Below are positions 1-6,736 of a stretch of DNA of 10,805 nucleotides, one piece after another. Origin of the DNA: CAYMLL01 sp964390645 (GTDB lineage: Bacteria > Planctomycetota > UBA8108); the NCBI GenBank assembly GCA_964390645.1, contig CAYMLL010000267.1, positions 1-10,805 of the forward strand, given 5' to 3'. Position 1 is the stretch's first letter. Every line of letters starts with the position of its first letter. The notes beneath the pieces were generated by a model, which saw nothing but the letters and a program-made list of their open reading frames with translations, had not been told where the DNA came from and searched no databases. Made by a program: the position numbers and the translations under genes.

Positions 1-750
1 CGCGACCTCGTTGCGAAAGAGGACGAAGCTCAGGTCCGGGTGGAAGTTCGATCCGAGGAACGCGTTGTAGATCGTGCCGCCGCTCTCGGAGGCGACGATC
101 AGTGCGCCGGGTCCGCTCCCGGACGGGCCGACGACGGCACGGTGACCGGGTCGCGCGCGCACGAGATCGGCAGCGTCCGACCAGCGATCGCCGTCCGGAC
201 GCCAGACGCCGAGGAGCGACCCCCGCGACGACGCGATCGGGTGCTCGCTCGCGTCCCAGTCGATCGTCGGCGGTCCTGAGAGGCCCGAGATCAGCTCGAC
301 CCCCATCGCCCGGTAGAGCGGACGATCGGGATCCTCGTCCCGATCCAGTCGCGAGTGCATCAGGATGAGGCTGCCGCCGATGTCGACCCAGCCCTCGACC
401 ACGTCGAGCACGCGGGCGTTCTCGTGCGGATCCTCGTCGGACTCGATCACGACGATCGCCAGGGTACGGAGCCGTCCGTCGAGCGCGCCGCCGAGTTCCG
501 CGGCACTGCCGACGCGATCGACCGTCAGCCCGAGATTCTCGCAGGCGAGCATCGCCAGGTTGCCCGAGCCGAGAGGATGGTCCCAGTTCGAGAAGACGAC
601 GACGTCGCCCGGCGCGTCCTCACCACCGAAACACGGCGACAGGATACCCGTGATCCACGGCGCGACGGAAACGGCGAGGGCGACGACGAGAGCGGGGTAC
701 GAGAGCTCTCGTGTGCACGGTCGTCCCTTCGCGTTGCGCGCTCGCGTCAT
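1..750 (-). CDS. membrane-anchored protein with glutamine-amidotransferase-like (ThuA/DUF4159-like) domain, 3' end cut
   Basis: The frame stays open for 250 codons from ATG 750 to the window start, so the C-terminus is missing. The ATG has a GGGAG ribosome site 7 nt upstream, which favours it over the out-of-frame ATG at 757. Residues about 18-38 are a hydrophobic segment behind a basic N-terminus, so an uncleaved signal anchor or export signal is likely. Residues about 48-135 read as an alternating beta/alpha fold: strand VVVFSN, helix, strand LAIVVIESD, then the turn WVDIGGSLILMHS at 121-133. This resembles the 'V.xGGxLxxxH' turn of class-I glutamine-amidotransferase-like domains such as ThuA and DUF4159. 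No catalytic Cys-His-Glu triad can be assigned in the visible part. The gene starts 12 bp after the anti-sigma gene and is probably co-transcribed with it and the sigma factor. The exact family and function are not known; the fold call is moderate. Confidence 0.72.
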   Translation of the reverse strand, partial: MTRARNAKGRPCTRELSYPALVVALAVSVAPWITGILSPCFGGEDAPGDVVVFSNWDHPLGSGNLAMLACENLGLTVDRVGSAAELGGALDGRLRTLAIVVIESDEDPHENARVLDVVEGWVDIGGSLILMHSRLDRDEDPDRPLYRAMGVELISGLSGPPTIDWDASEHPIASSRGSLLGVWRPDGDRWSDAADLVRARPGHRAVVGPSGSGPGALIVASESGGTIYNAFLGSNFHPDLSFVLFRNEVA

Positions 751-762
751 CCCGCATCTCCC

Positions 763-2139
763 TCAGATCGGCGCGTCGAGCGCCAGGGTCGCGAGCGCCG
801 TCGAGAAGAGACGACCGCCCAGCGCCCCCCAGCGGTCCACCGGAGCCCAGCTGCCCCCGAGGAGAGCGCCGGTCTCCTGACGGGTGAGCAGGTCCCGCGC
901 CGCGCGATCGCGGCGGCCCTTCCGCCAGGGCAGGTCGCCGGGACGGATCGCCTGACTGACGAGGTAGGCCCGGTAGTAGTCGGCGGGCTCGGCCGCGGTA
1001 CGCGCCAGACCGTCCAGAACCCGCCGGCGCACGGACTCGAGGCGGCCGCCCGACTCGCGGACGATCCAGGCGAGCGACTCCCCGGCCGCGTCGCAGGCGT
1101 GGTCGAAGTGCCCGCGGTAGCGAACGAGATCCCGGGGCTCGTGGTCGAGCACGCGCAGCAGCCAGCCGAACCCGCGGTCGATCGGCGGGTCGAGCCTCCC
1201 CCACCCCAGTCCCCGGGCGACAAGAAGGCAGCGAAGCGGCCAGACGGAGATCGACACGTTGCCGCGGTCCGGGCCTCCGAGGTCCGGGTAGCTCCAGCCG
1301 CCGCCATCGCCCTGCGCCGCGACGACATGGTCGAGGGCGCGATCGATCGGCGCGCGCAGATGGCTCCTGACGGCGGCGTCGGAGCCCTGCCAGACCGCGA
1401 GCAGCGCGCGCGTCGCCACGGCGTGGTTGTAGAGCGCGCCGCGAAACGGCCGGCCGAGAAGGCCGTCGTCGCGCTGACGCTTCAGAAGGTACATCGCGCC
1501 GCGACGGGCAGCCGCACGGTGCGCATCGTCGTCGCTGCCCGCGAGGGCGAGCACCGAGAGTCCGTTGACTCCGACGGCGTACTGCGGAAGACCGCCCCAG
1601 CGTGTCGGCTCCCAGCCGCCGTCATCCTCCTGAGCGCTCGCAAGCCACGAGAGCGCCCGCGTCACCGCCGACGCGGCACGCTGGTCGACGGAGCCGGAGG
1701 TCGCCGCAGGCGGGTCCTGCCGGGACGCGGCGAGCGGCGAACGATCAGGACCGGTCGGCGTGTTCGCCGGAGTGGACGTCTCGCGGGCGCGGTGAAGGCC
1801 CGTCCAGACGACCGCTGCCGCCAGCAGCATCGCGGCGGCAGCGAGCGATCCTCGCCGCATCCCCGTCCGTGGACTCCTCGACCGCCGCACGCTCCGCTCG
1901 AGAACGAGCCGAGCGGTCTCCCTCGCCGGCCGCGTCGGCGGTGTCGACAGCGACGAGACGAGGCCCAGCCTCGCGAGCGTGTGTCGTTCCGTCTCGACCT
2001 CGCAGGCGCATCGGTCGCAGAGGCAGATGTGAGCCTCGAAGTCGCGCCGCGCGTGCGACGGCATCTCCTCCGCGAGATACTCCGTGACGCGAAACGTCCA
2101 CGGACAGTCGTAGTCGGGCTCAGACCGTCGCTTCGACAT
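763..2139 (-). CDS. transmembrane anti-sigma factor fused to a squalene-cyclase-like alpha/alpha-toroid domain
   Basis: Predicted 458 aa. The N-terminal cytoplasmic part carries the zinc-binding anti-sigma pattern H-x3-C-x2-C at His37, Cys41 and Cys44, as in ZAS/zf-HC2 anti-sigma factors. One transmembrane helix follows at about 98-115, after basic residues. A low-complexity linker (about 117-150) leads to a C-terminal domain of prenyltransferase/squalene-oxidase repeats. Its Q-x(n)-G-G-x-W type motifs are near residues 170-176, 222-228 (degenerate), 276-282 and 421-431, and a YNHAVAT segment near 237-243 is typical of planctomycete toroid proteins. The DxDD catalytic motif of squalene-hopene cyclases was not seen, so a binding or sensing role is likelier than cyclisation. 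Start 2139 is chosen because GGAG lies 7 nt upstream and the zinc-finger region begins just after it; the open frame itself reaches 2214. It overlaps the sigma gene by 20 bp. That it binds this sigma factor is inference from synteny. Confidence 0.85.
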   Translation of the reverse strand: MSKRRSEPDYDCPWTFRVTEYLAEEMPSHARRDFEAHICLCDRCACEVETERHTLARLGLVSSLSTPPTRPARETARLVLERSVRRSRSPRTGMRRGSLAAAAMLLAAAVVWTGLHRARETSTPANTPTGPDRSPLAASRQDPPAATSGSVDQRAASAVTRALSWLASAQEDDGGWEPTRWGGLPQYAVGVNGLSVLALAGSDDDAHRAAARRGAMYLLKRQRDDGLLGRPFRGALYNHAVATRALLAVWQGSDAAVRSHLRAPIDRALDHVVAAQGDGGGWSYPDLGGPDRGNVSISVWPLRCLLVARGLGWGRLDPPIDRGFGWLLRVLDHEPRDLVRYRGHFDHACDAAGESLAWIVRESGGRLESVRRRVLDGLARTAAEPADYYRAYLVSQAIRPGDLPWRKGRRDRAARDLLTRQETGALLGGSWAPVDRWGALGGRLFSTALATLALDAPI

Positions 2140-2722
2140 CGAGAATCTCCGAGAGTCGACGGACCGCGTAGTGCATGCGACTCTTGACGGTGCCGGGAGG
2201 AACACCGAGGACACGGCTGACCTCCGGGTAGCTCAACCCGTGCTCGCTGACGAGCACGATGACCGACCGCAGCTTCGGCGACAGGCGCGAAATCGCCCCC
2301 TCGAGATCGATCAGATCATCCCGCAGGTCCGTGCGGGACGCGCGTGGACACGGGGGCTCGTCCGCCTCGCCCTCCGCCTCGCCGAGCCGGAGCGCCGGGC
2401 CTCCTCCCCGGCCGCTCCCACGTGATGGCCGACGACGACGTGTGAGGTCGACGTGAACGCGACGCGCGATCAGAAGCAAGAGCGCTCCCACAGCCCGCTC
2501 GTGCCTCGCCTCGAAGCGCCCGCGGTAGCTGAAGACGCGAAGAAACGTCTCCTGCAGCAGGTCGTCGATGTCGTGCGACGCGGCACCGAGATGGCCCAGA
2601 AACCTCGCCAGTCGCGGCTGCCAGCGCTCCACGAGCACGGTGAAGGCGACGGTGTCCCCATCACGAATCCGGAGCATGATCTGCAGATCGCAACCGGAGC
2701 TGACAGAATGGTCGGTGGACAT
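2120..2722 (-). CDS. ECF-family RNA polymerase sigma-70 factor
   Basis: Predicted 200 aa, the usual size for an extracytoplasmic-function sigma factor. Region 2 spans about residues 24-96 and contains the core-binding and -10-recognition pattern DIDDLLQETFLRVF (51-64). Region 4 spans about 140-195, with a helix-turn-helix of the form LSYPEVSRVLGVPPGTVKSR (163-182). Between them lies a 40-residue linker rich in Arg, Gly and acidic residues (about 96-135), with no region 3, as expected for ECF factors. The gene is first in a leftward cluster and its 3' end overlaps the anti-sigma gene by 20 bp, so activity is probably held by that membrane protein until a signal arrives. Start 2722 has no clear ribosome site; ATG at 2677 (Met16) is an alternative that would still leave region 2 intact. 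The target promoters cannot be read from this window. Confidence 0.93.
   Translation of the reverse strand: MSTDHSVSSGCDLQIMLRIRDGDTVAFTVLVERWQPRLARFLGHLGAASHDIDDLLQETFLRVFSYRGRFEARHERAVGALLLLIARRVHVDLTRRRRPSRGSGRGGGPALRLGEAEGEADEPPCPRASRTDLRDDLIDLEGAISRLSPKLRSVIVLVSEHGLSYPEVSRVLGVPPGTVKSRMHYAVRRLSEILDVEATV
2147..2150 (-). promoter_or_regulatory. ribosome binding site fixing the anti-sigma start
   Basis: GGAG lies 7 nt upstream of ATG 2139, inside the 3' end of the sigma factor gene. It favours 2139 over the upstream ATG at 2214 in the same frame. Its position inside the sigma gene fits translational coupling of the two proteins. Confidence 0.6.
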
Positions 2723-2780
2723 ACGAACGCGGTGAGAGCCCGAAGAAGCGCCGTCACACCCCGCAGTGCGGCTGGTCCTC

Positions 2781-2808
2781 AGTATGGGGGCTCGACGTCG
2801 GAGTGCAA
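2781..2808 (-). promoter_or_regulatory. possible housekeeping-type promoter of the sigma/anti-sigma cluster
   Basis: On the minus strand TTGCAC (2808-2803) is followed after 16 bp by CATACT (2786-2781). The -10 matches four of six consensus bases and the -35 matches three. It would start transcription near 2774, about 50 nt before the sigma start codon. It sits in the only gap (2723-2843) upstream of the cluster. The match is weak in GC-rich DNA, and an ECF-type autoregulated promoter could equally be present. Confidence 0.3.
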
Positions 2809-2843
2809 GCTCCGCGCCCGATTCCGATCCCGTCCGCCGCTCT

Positions 2844-4343
2844 TCACGACCTCGACAGCAGCAGGAGCACCATCGTCAACATCAGCCCGTTGCTCAGGCC
2901 GTGCGCGACCATCGCCGGGATCAGCGTGCCGCGCCATTCTCGAGCGATCGCGAAACCGATGGCGAGCGTCATCAGCAGCGGCACCGTCGCGAGACCTTGT
3001 GGATGGACCACCGCGAAGAGGAAGCTCGACGCGATCGCACTGACCGCCGCGCTCGACGCGAGACCGAGGCGCCCGGTGAACTCGCGCAGGTGCCGGTAGA
3101 GCACACCCCGGAACATCGTCTCCTCGACCACCGGTGCCGCGACGCAGGCCAGAAAGTAGACCTGTAGACGTCCTGACCAGCCCGCTCCGAGGAAGGGCCC
3201 GATCACCGGGTGCGAGGGCGTGTCGACCGGGTCGAGGCCTCCACCTTGCATGCCGACGATTGCGCCGAGCTCGACGCCGAGATGGACGACCATGAAGTAG
3301 AGGAGCAAACCGACGATGAGGAGAGGCAGACACATGGCGTACGCCGCCACGCCGACGAACGGCTCGAGGAGCGGACGGCGCCCGACCGTCCAGCCGATAT
3401 CGCGTCTCAGTCGAGCCCACGGCACACCTCGCAGCAGCGGCCATCCCAGAGCGACGAGGCTGACAAAGAACACCGCGGCGAGGACGACGAAGTCGGGCGC
3501 ACCCTGCTCCAAGAGCTCGGCCAGCACCGAGAGCCCGACGAAGAGCACAATCCACACCGCAAAGGTCTCGGCGTAGATGCCTCCGTGACGCCGATCGCCA
3601 CCGACGCCGAAGCGGATCCGTCGGCCCGCGCACAGCCAGGCCAGTGTCACCAGCATCCCGATCCCGAGAAGGGCGAAGCCCAGAAAAAAAACCGTCGCAC
3701 CCCCGACGAGAAAGGCCGTTTGCCGGGCCTTCTTCACGACCCACCGTCGCGTCGCCGGCCGGCTCTCGCTCCCCGCTCCGGCTTCCGGAGAATCGCGCGG
3801 TGGTCCGGCGAACACACCCGACGGCGCGCCGCGCGGGCACAAGGCGAGAGCCCCGAGCCAGCCGAGCTCCTCCTCGACGAAGCGGCGGTCCCGCGCATCG
3901 AGCGACGGAGCGTCGAGCCGGCCGTCCACGTGATCACGGTACGCGGCCTCCAGACGGTCGAGCAGGAGTGCCTGATCGCGCGTCAGCTCACGACCGCTGT
4001 CGGCGGTCAGCTCGCGAAGCCTCTCGAGCGCGATCAGAGCGTGAACCGCCCCGCGAAACTCGCCGAGGAGAACGACGTGACCGATTCTCTGCTCGAGGTC
4101 CCCCGTCTCGAGCCCGTCGAGCGCCTCGGTGAAGGTCCCCTTCGTCGCGGGAACGATATCCGACACCCCCACCAGGTAGCGCCCCTGTAGCTCGAGTACC
4201 GCCGTGCGAAGGTCCACGCCGTCCCCCTTCGCGGAGCCATCGTCTCCCCCCGGTTCGACGACCTCGCGCAAGCCGACCACCGAGAGGAGGACGAGGGCGA
4301 TCACGATCCACGCGAGCAGCGGGCGAGCAGGTCCGGTAATCAT
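2844..4343 (-). CDS. CPBP-family intramembrane glutamic endopeptidase with long N-terminal extension
   Basis: Predicted 499 aa. The C-terminal third is a CPBP (Abi/Rce1-like) membrane protease with all three active-site motifs: EETMFRG (Glu407, Glu408, Arg412), FAVVH (His447) and HGLSN (His481, Asn485), embedded in several hydrophobic helices. This fold cleaves peptide bonds within or next to the membrane. The N-terminus has one hydrophobic helix (about residues 8-24). Then come about 150 residues of mainly helical, charged sequence without a recognised family, a Pro/Gly/Ser-rich linker, and a hydrophobic segment beginning near residue 212. With a second segment about 40 residues later, the extension probably lies outside the membrane. 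Bacterial CPBP proteins are often only 200-300 aa, so the extension is notable. The start is uncertain: GGAG at 4355-4358 is 11 nt from ATG 4343 but 5 nt from an in-frame GTG at 4349. The open frame continues to 5108, but that part is antisense to the next gene and unlikely. The substrate is unknown. Confidence 0.9.
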   Translation of the reverse strand: MITGPARPLLAWIVIALVLLSVVGLREVVEPGGDDGSAKGDGVDLRTAVLELQGRYLVGVSDIVPATKGTFTEALDGLETGDLEQRIGHVVLLGEFRGAVHALIALERLRELTADSGRELTRDQALLLDRLEAAYRDHVDGRLDAPSLDARDRRFVEEELGWLGALALCPRGAPSGVFAGPPRDSPEAGAGSESRPATRRWVVKKARQTAFLVGGATVFFLGFALLGIGMLVTLAWLCAGRRIRFGVGGDRRHGGIYAETFAVWIVLFVGLSVLAELLEQGAPDFVVLAAVFFVSLVALGWPLLRGVPWARLRRDIGWTVGRRPLLEPFVGVAAYAMCLPLLIVGLLLYFMVVHLGVELGAIVGMQGGGLDPVDTPSHPVIGPFLGAGWSGRLQVYFLACVAAPVVEETMFRGVLYRHLREFTGRLGLASSAAVSAIASSFLFAVVHPQGLATVPLLMTLAIGFAIAREWRGTLIPAMVAHGLSNGLMLTMVLLLLSRS

Positions 4344-4410
4344 CGACACAAGGTCTCCGTCAGGCGCGGACAGCGGCGCTCCGAAGATGGAGGAGCCGCG
4401 CAAGCGCGGG

Positions 4411-4438
4411 TTGAATTCCCGGCTGCTCACTCCATGAT
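4411..4438 (+). promoter_or_regulatory. possible promoter of the arginine operon
   Basis: TTGAAT (4411-4416), a 16-bp spacer and CATGAT (4433-4438) match four of six consensus bases in each box. The -10 would overlap the annotated ATG at 4434, so if the promoter is real, translation would start later, most simply at ATG 4467. The divergent gap is 90 bp. A short inverted repeat (CCGCG/CGCGG, 4396-4409) lies just upstream and could bind a regulator, but it is too short to weigh. Confidence 0.25.
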
Positions 4439-5387
4439 GCACTCTGAAACGACCGGCGGCGAGCTGATGATCGCGACAACCCCCTCCGAGTTCCTCGACC
4501 TGTACGGCGATGGCTCGGGGTTCGCCGCCCGGCGTCCGCCGACGATGCGAGCGGCGCTGCTCGTCACGCCGCACGGATTTCGCGTCAGCGAGGAGTCGTC
4601 CCGGGACAACCGCTACATGTCGACGGGAGCCGAGGTCGACGAGGACCGCGCGCGCGACCAGCACCGACGCCTGAGGGACCGGCTCGTGGAGCTCGGCGTC
4701 CCCGTCGTGCTCCTTCCCGGTCGCGAGGGACTGGACGACGCGGTATTTCCGAACAACGTCTACGCAACGGCGCAGCGGCGTCTGGTCCTCGGTGCCATGC
4801 GTCACCCGGTTCGCCGGGCGGAGGCGCGTCGGGAGGACGTCAGGTGTCTCTTTCAGGAGACCTTCGGCTACGAGGTGGTCGATCTGTCGACCAGGGACCT
4901 CGTCGCCGAGCTCACCGGCCCGCTGGTCATCGACCGGCCCCACGCGATCGGCTTCTGCGGCATGACCGGACGCGTCGACGAGCGGGGATGCGAAGCCATG
5001 CACGAGGCGCTCGGTCTGGACCTGACGCTTCGCTTCGAGCTCGCCCCCGAGGAGTACCACACGAATCTGGTGCTCGCCGTGCTCGCCGGGCGCGCTTGCG
5101 TGATCCACCCGCCGTCGTTCGCCGATCCCGAGGTTCCCCGGACGATCTCTCGTGTCTTTGCGAACCGCACACTGGTGCTCGACGACGACGAGAAGGCCGC
5201 GTTCGCCGGCAACTGCCTCGCGGTGACCGAGAACGACGTCCTCTTCAGCTCGACGGCGACCGAGCGACTGCGCCCATCGTCCGTCGCGGCCCTGGAGTCA
5301 TGGGGCTTTCGCGTCCACTCGGCCGATGTCGACGAGCTCGAGAAGGGCGGTGGCAGCCTTCGTTGCCTGGTAGCGGAGATCTTCTGA
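4434..5387 (+). CDS. ctlX: CtlX-type citrulline hydrolase (arginine-deiminase-related, COG4874)
   Basis: Predicted 317 aa, amidinotransferase/deiminase beta-alpha propeller fold. Landmarks of the COG4874 family are present in order: DDAVFPNN (101-108), the acidic position Glu159 in AELTG, YHTN with the likely catalytic His209, FAGN (257-260), and GGGSLRC with the likely nucleophile Cys311 near the C-terminus. Francisella CtlX of this family hydrolyses the ureido group of citrulline, giving ornithine, ammonia and CO2. Here the next gene encodes arginine deiminase, which makes citrulline, so a citrulline-hydrolysing role fits the context well. Dimethylarginine dimethylaminohydrolase is a more distant alternative. 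No signal peptide is seen, so it should be cytosolic. The ATG at 4434 lacks a ribosome site; ATG 4467 (Met12) is equally possible, since family similarity begins near residue 38. Its stop overlaps the next start by one base. Confidence 0.85.
   Translation: MMHSETTGGELMIATTPSEFLDLYGDGSGFAARRPPTMRAALLVTPHGFRVSEESSRDNRYMSTGAEVDEDRARDQHRRLRDRLVELGVPVVLLPGREGLDDAVFPNNVYATAQRRLVLGAMRHPVRRAEARREDVRCLFQETFGYEVVDLSTRDLVAELTGPLVIDRPHAIGFCGMTGRVDERGCEAMHEALGLDLTLRFELAPEEYHTNLVLAVLAGRACVIHPPSFADPEVPRTISRVFANRTLVLDDDEKAAFAGNCLAVTENDVLFSSTATERLRPSSVAALESWGFRVHSADVDELEKGGGSLRCLVAEIF
5375..5378 (+). promoter_or_regulatory. ribosome binding site of the arginine deiminase gene
   Basis: GGAG inside the end of the ctlX gene is 8 nt before ATG 5387 and 11 nt before the adjacent in-frame ATG 5390. 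It supports 5387, where the start overlaps the ctlX stop as TGATG and implies translational coupling. Confidence 0.6.
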
Positions 5388-6670
5388 TGATGCATCCAAG
5401 AGTCTTCTCGGAGATCGGCCGCCTGCGATCGGTGCTCGTCCACTCGCCCGGACCGGAGGTCGAGAACATGCCGCCGTCGATGATGCGCGAGCTGCTCTTC
5501 GACGACATTCTCCACGGAGCGCGAGCGCGCGAGGAGCACCAGCGCTTCCGTGCGGTCCTCGAGAAGCTCGGCGTCGAGGTGCACGACACGCAGGACCTCC
5601 TGCGCGAGGCACTCGAGCACCGGACCGAGTTCATCCCGAAGCTTCTCGACTACGTCCGCGACCTGGAAGCGCCGGGTCCCGACGTCGTCGACGATCTCGC
5701 GCGACTCGAGCCACGCGACCTCGCGGACGCGCTCGTTCACGGGCTGCCGTCTCTGCCGGGCCAGGTCGAGCCGGATCTGCTCTTTCGTCTGCAGCCCCTC
5801 CCGAACCTCCTCTTCAGCCGCGATCCACAGATCGTCCTCGGCGACGGCGTCGTCATCGGAGCGATGAGCCGCAGTGCCCGACGGCGTGAGCCTCTTCTCA
5901 GCCGCTTCGTATTCCGCAACCATCCCGAGCTGGAGGGCACCCCCATCCTCGCGGACTATCTCCGACCGCGACGAGGACAGAGCTGGGAGAAGAACGTGCT
6001 GCCGACGCTCGAAGGCGGCGACGTGCTCGTCTTCGACGAGGGAGTCGTCATCGTCGGTGTCAGCGAGAGGACGATGGAGCGGGCCGTCGACCGGCTCGCC
6101 TCACGACTTCGCGAGCAGGGCTCGTTCGAGACGCTGATCATGGTGTCGATGCCGCACGCACGCAGCGCGATGCACCTCGACACGATCTTCACACGCGTCT
6201 CGAAGGACGAGTGCCTCGTCTACTCTCCGATGATCCTTCCCGGCAGCCCCGAGACCCTCAGCGTCGTTCGAATCGACCTGCGGCAAAGGGACGACTGGGG
6301 GGTCCGCCGTCCCTCCCTCCTCGACGCACTGAGCGAAGTAGGTGTCGCACTCGAGCCGATCTGCTGCGGCGGTCCTGACGACTACCTGCAGCAGTCGCGA
6401 GAGCAGTGGACGGACGGCGCCAACTCCTTCGCGGTGCGTCCCGGAGTGGTGCTGCTCTACTCGCGCAACACGTCGACCGCCCTCGAGTTCGCCCGACGTG
6501 GCTACGAGCTCGTCTCGGTCTGCGACATCGCCTTCGGCGACGACGGCGCCTGCCTCCACGACTTCGCCGAGGACGGCAAGTACGCGATCCTCATCGCCGG
6601 CGGCGAGCTGTCGCGCGCGCGCGGCGGGCCGCGCTGCATGACGATGCCGCTGCAGCGAGACGTGGTCTGA
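5387..6670 (+). CDS. arcA: arginine deiminase
   Basis: Predicted 427 aa; catalyses L-arginine + water to L-citrulline + ammonia in the cytosol. The motifs and spacing match the family: FSRDP with Asp146, LEGGD with Glu209, GVSERT with Arg228, MHLDT with His263 and Asp265, the EQWTDGAN segment (339-346), and RGGPRC with nucleophile Cys417. The spacing Glu-Arg-His-Asp is the same as in the Pseudomonas aeruginosa enzyme (Glu224, Arg243, His278, Asp280), so the active site looks complete. The interval His263-Cys417 is 154 residues against 128 there, mainly because of an acidic segment around 381-400. The gene is translationally coupled to the upstream ctlX-type gene. No carbamoyltransferase, carbamate kinase or arginine/ornithine antiporter gene is next to it, so the classical ATP-yielding pathway is not encoded here. 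Confidence 0.95.
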   Translation: MMHPRVFSEIGRLRSVLVHSPGPEVENMPPSMMRELLFDDILHGARAREEHQRFRAVLEKLGVEVHDTQDLLREALEHRTEFIPKLLDYVRDLEAPGPDVVDDLARLEPRDLADALVHGLPSLPGQVEPDLLFRLQPLPNLLFSRDPQIVLGDGVVIGAMSRSARRREPLLSRFVFRNHPELEGTPILADYLRPRRGQSWEKNVLPTLEGGDVLVFDEGVVIVGVSERTMERAVDRLASRLREQGSFETLIMVSMPHARSAMHLDTIFTRVSKDECLVYSPMILPGSPETLSVVRIDLRQRDDWGVRRPSLLDALSEVGVALEPICCGGPDDYLQQSREQWTDGANSFAVRPGVVLLYSRNTSTALEFARRGYELVSVCDIAFGDDGACLHDFAEDGKYAILIAGGELSRARGGPRCMTMPLQRDVV

Positions 6671-6726
6671 GCGATCGGTGCTGGACTTTCAGCGTCTCCT
6701 CACGGACGCTTGACGGCGAACATCGA

Positions 6727-6730
6727 GGAG
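6727..6730 (+). promoter_or_regulatory. ribosome binding site fixing the EEP-family start
   Basis: GGAG, part of GAGGAG, lies 6 nt before ATG 6737. It favours 6737 over the upstream in-frame TTG at 6710, which would also put extra residues before the signal peptide. Confidence 0.6.
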
Positions 6731-6736
6731 ATCGTC

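Noticed and set aside
355..2187. 610-aa open frame on the plus strand
   Set aside because: It lies antisense to two well-supported genes, is Arg/Pro/Ala-rich without any family pattern, and is the usual shadow frame of GC-rich coding DNA.
3210..4190. 326-aa open frame on the plus strand
   Set aside because: It is antisense to the CPBP protease gene, whose three catalytic motifs are intact.
4344..5108. Upstream extension of the CPBP frame by 255 codons
   Set aside because: This part is antisense to the ctlX-type gene and crosses the divergent promoter gap; the hydrophobic N-terminal helix begins right after 4343.
4868..5923. 351-aa open frame on the minus strand
   Set aside because: It is antisense to both arginine-catabolic genes and has no family features.
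6710..6736. TTG start nine codons upstream for the EEP-family gene
   Set aside because: ATG 6737 has a good ribosome site at 6 nt and gives a standard signal peptide.
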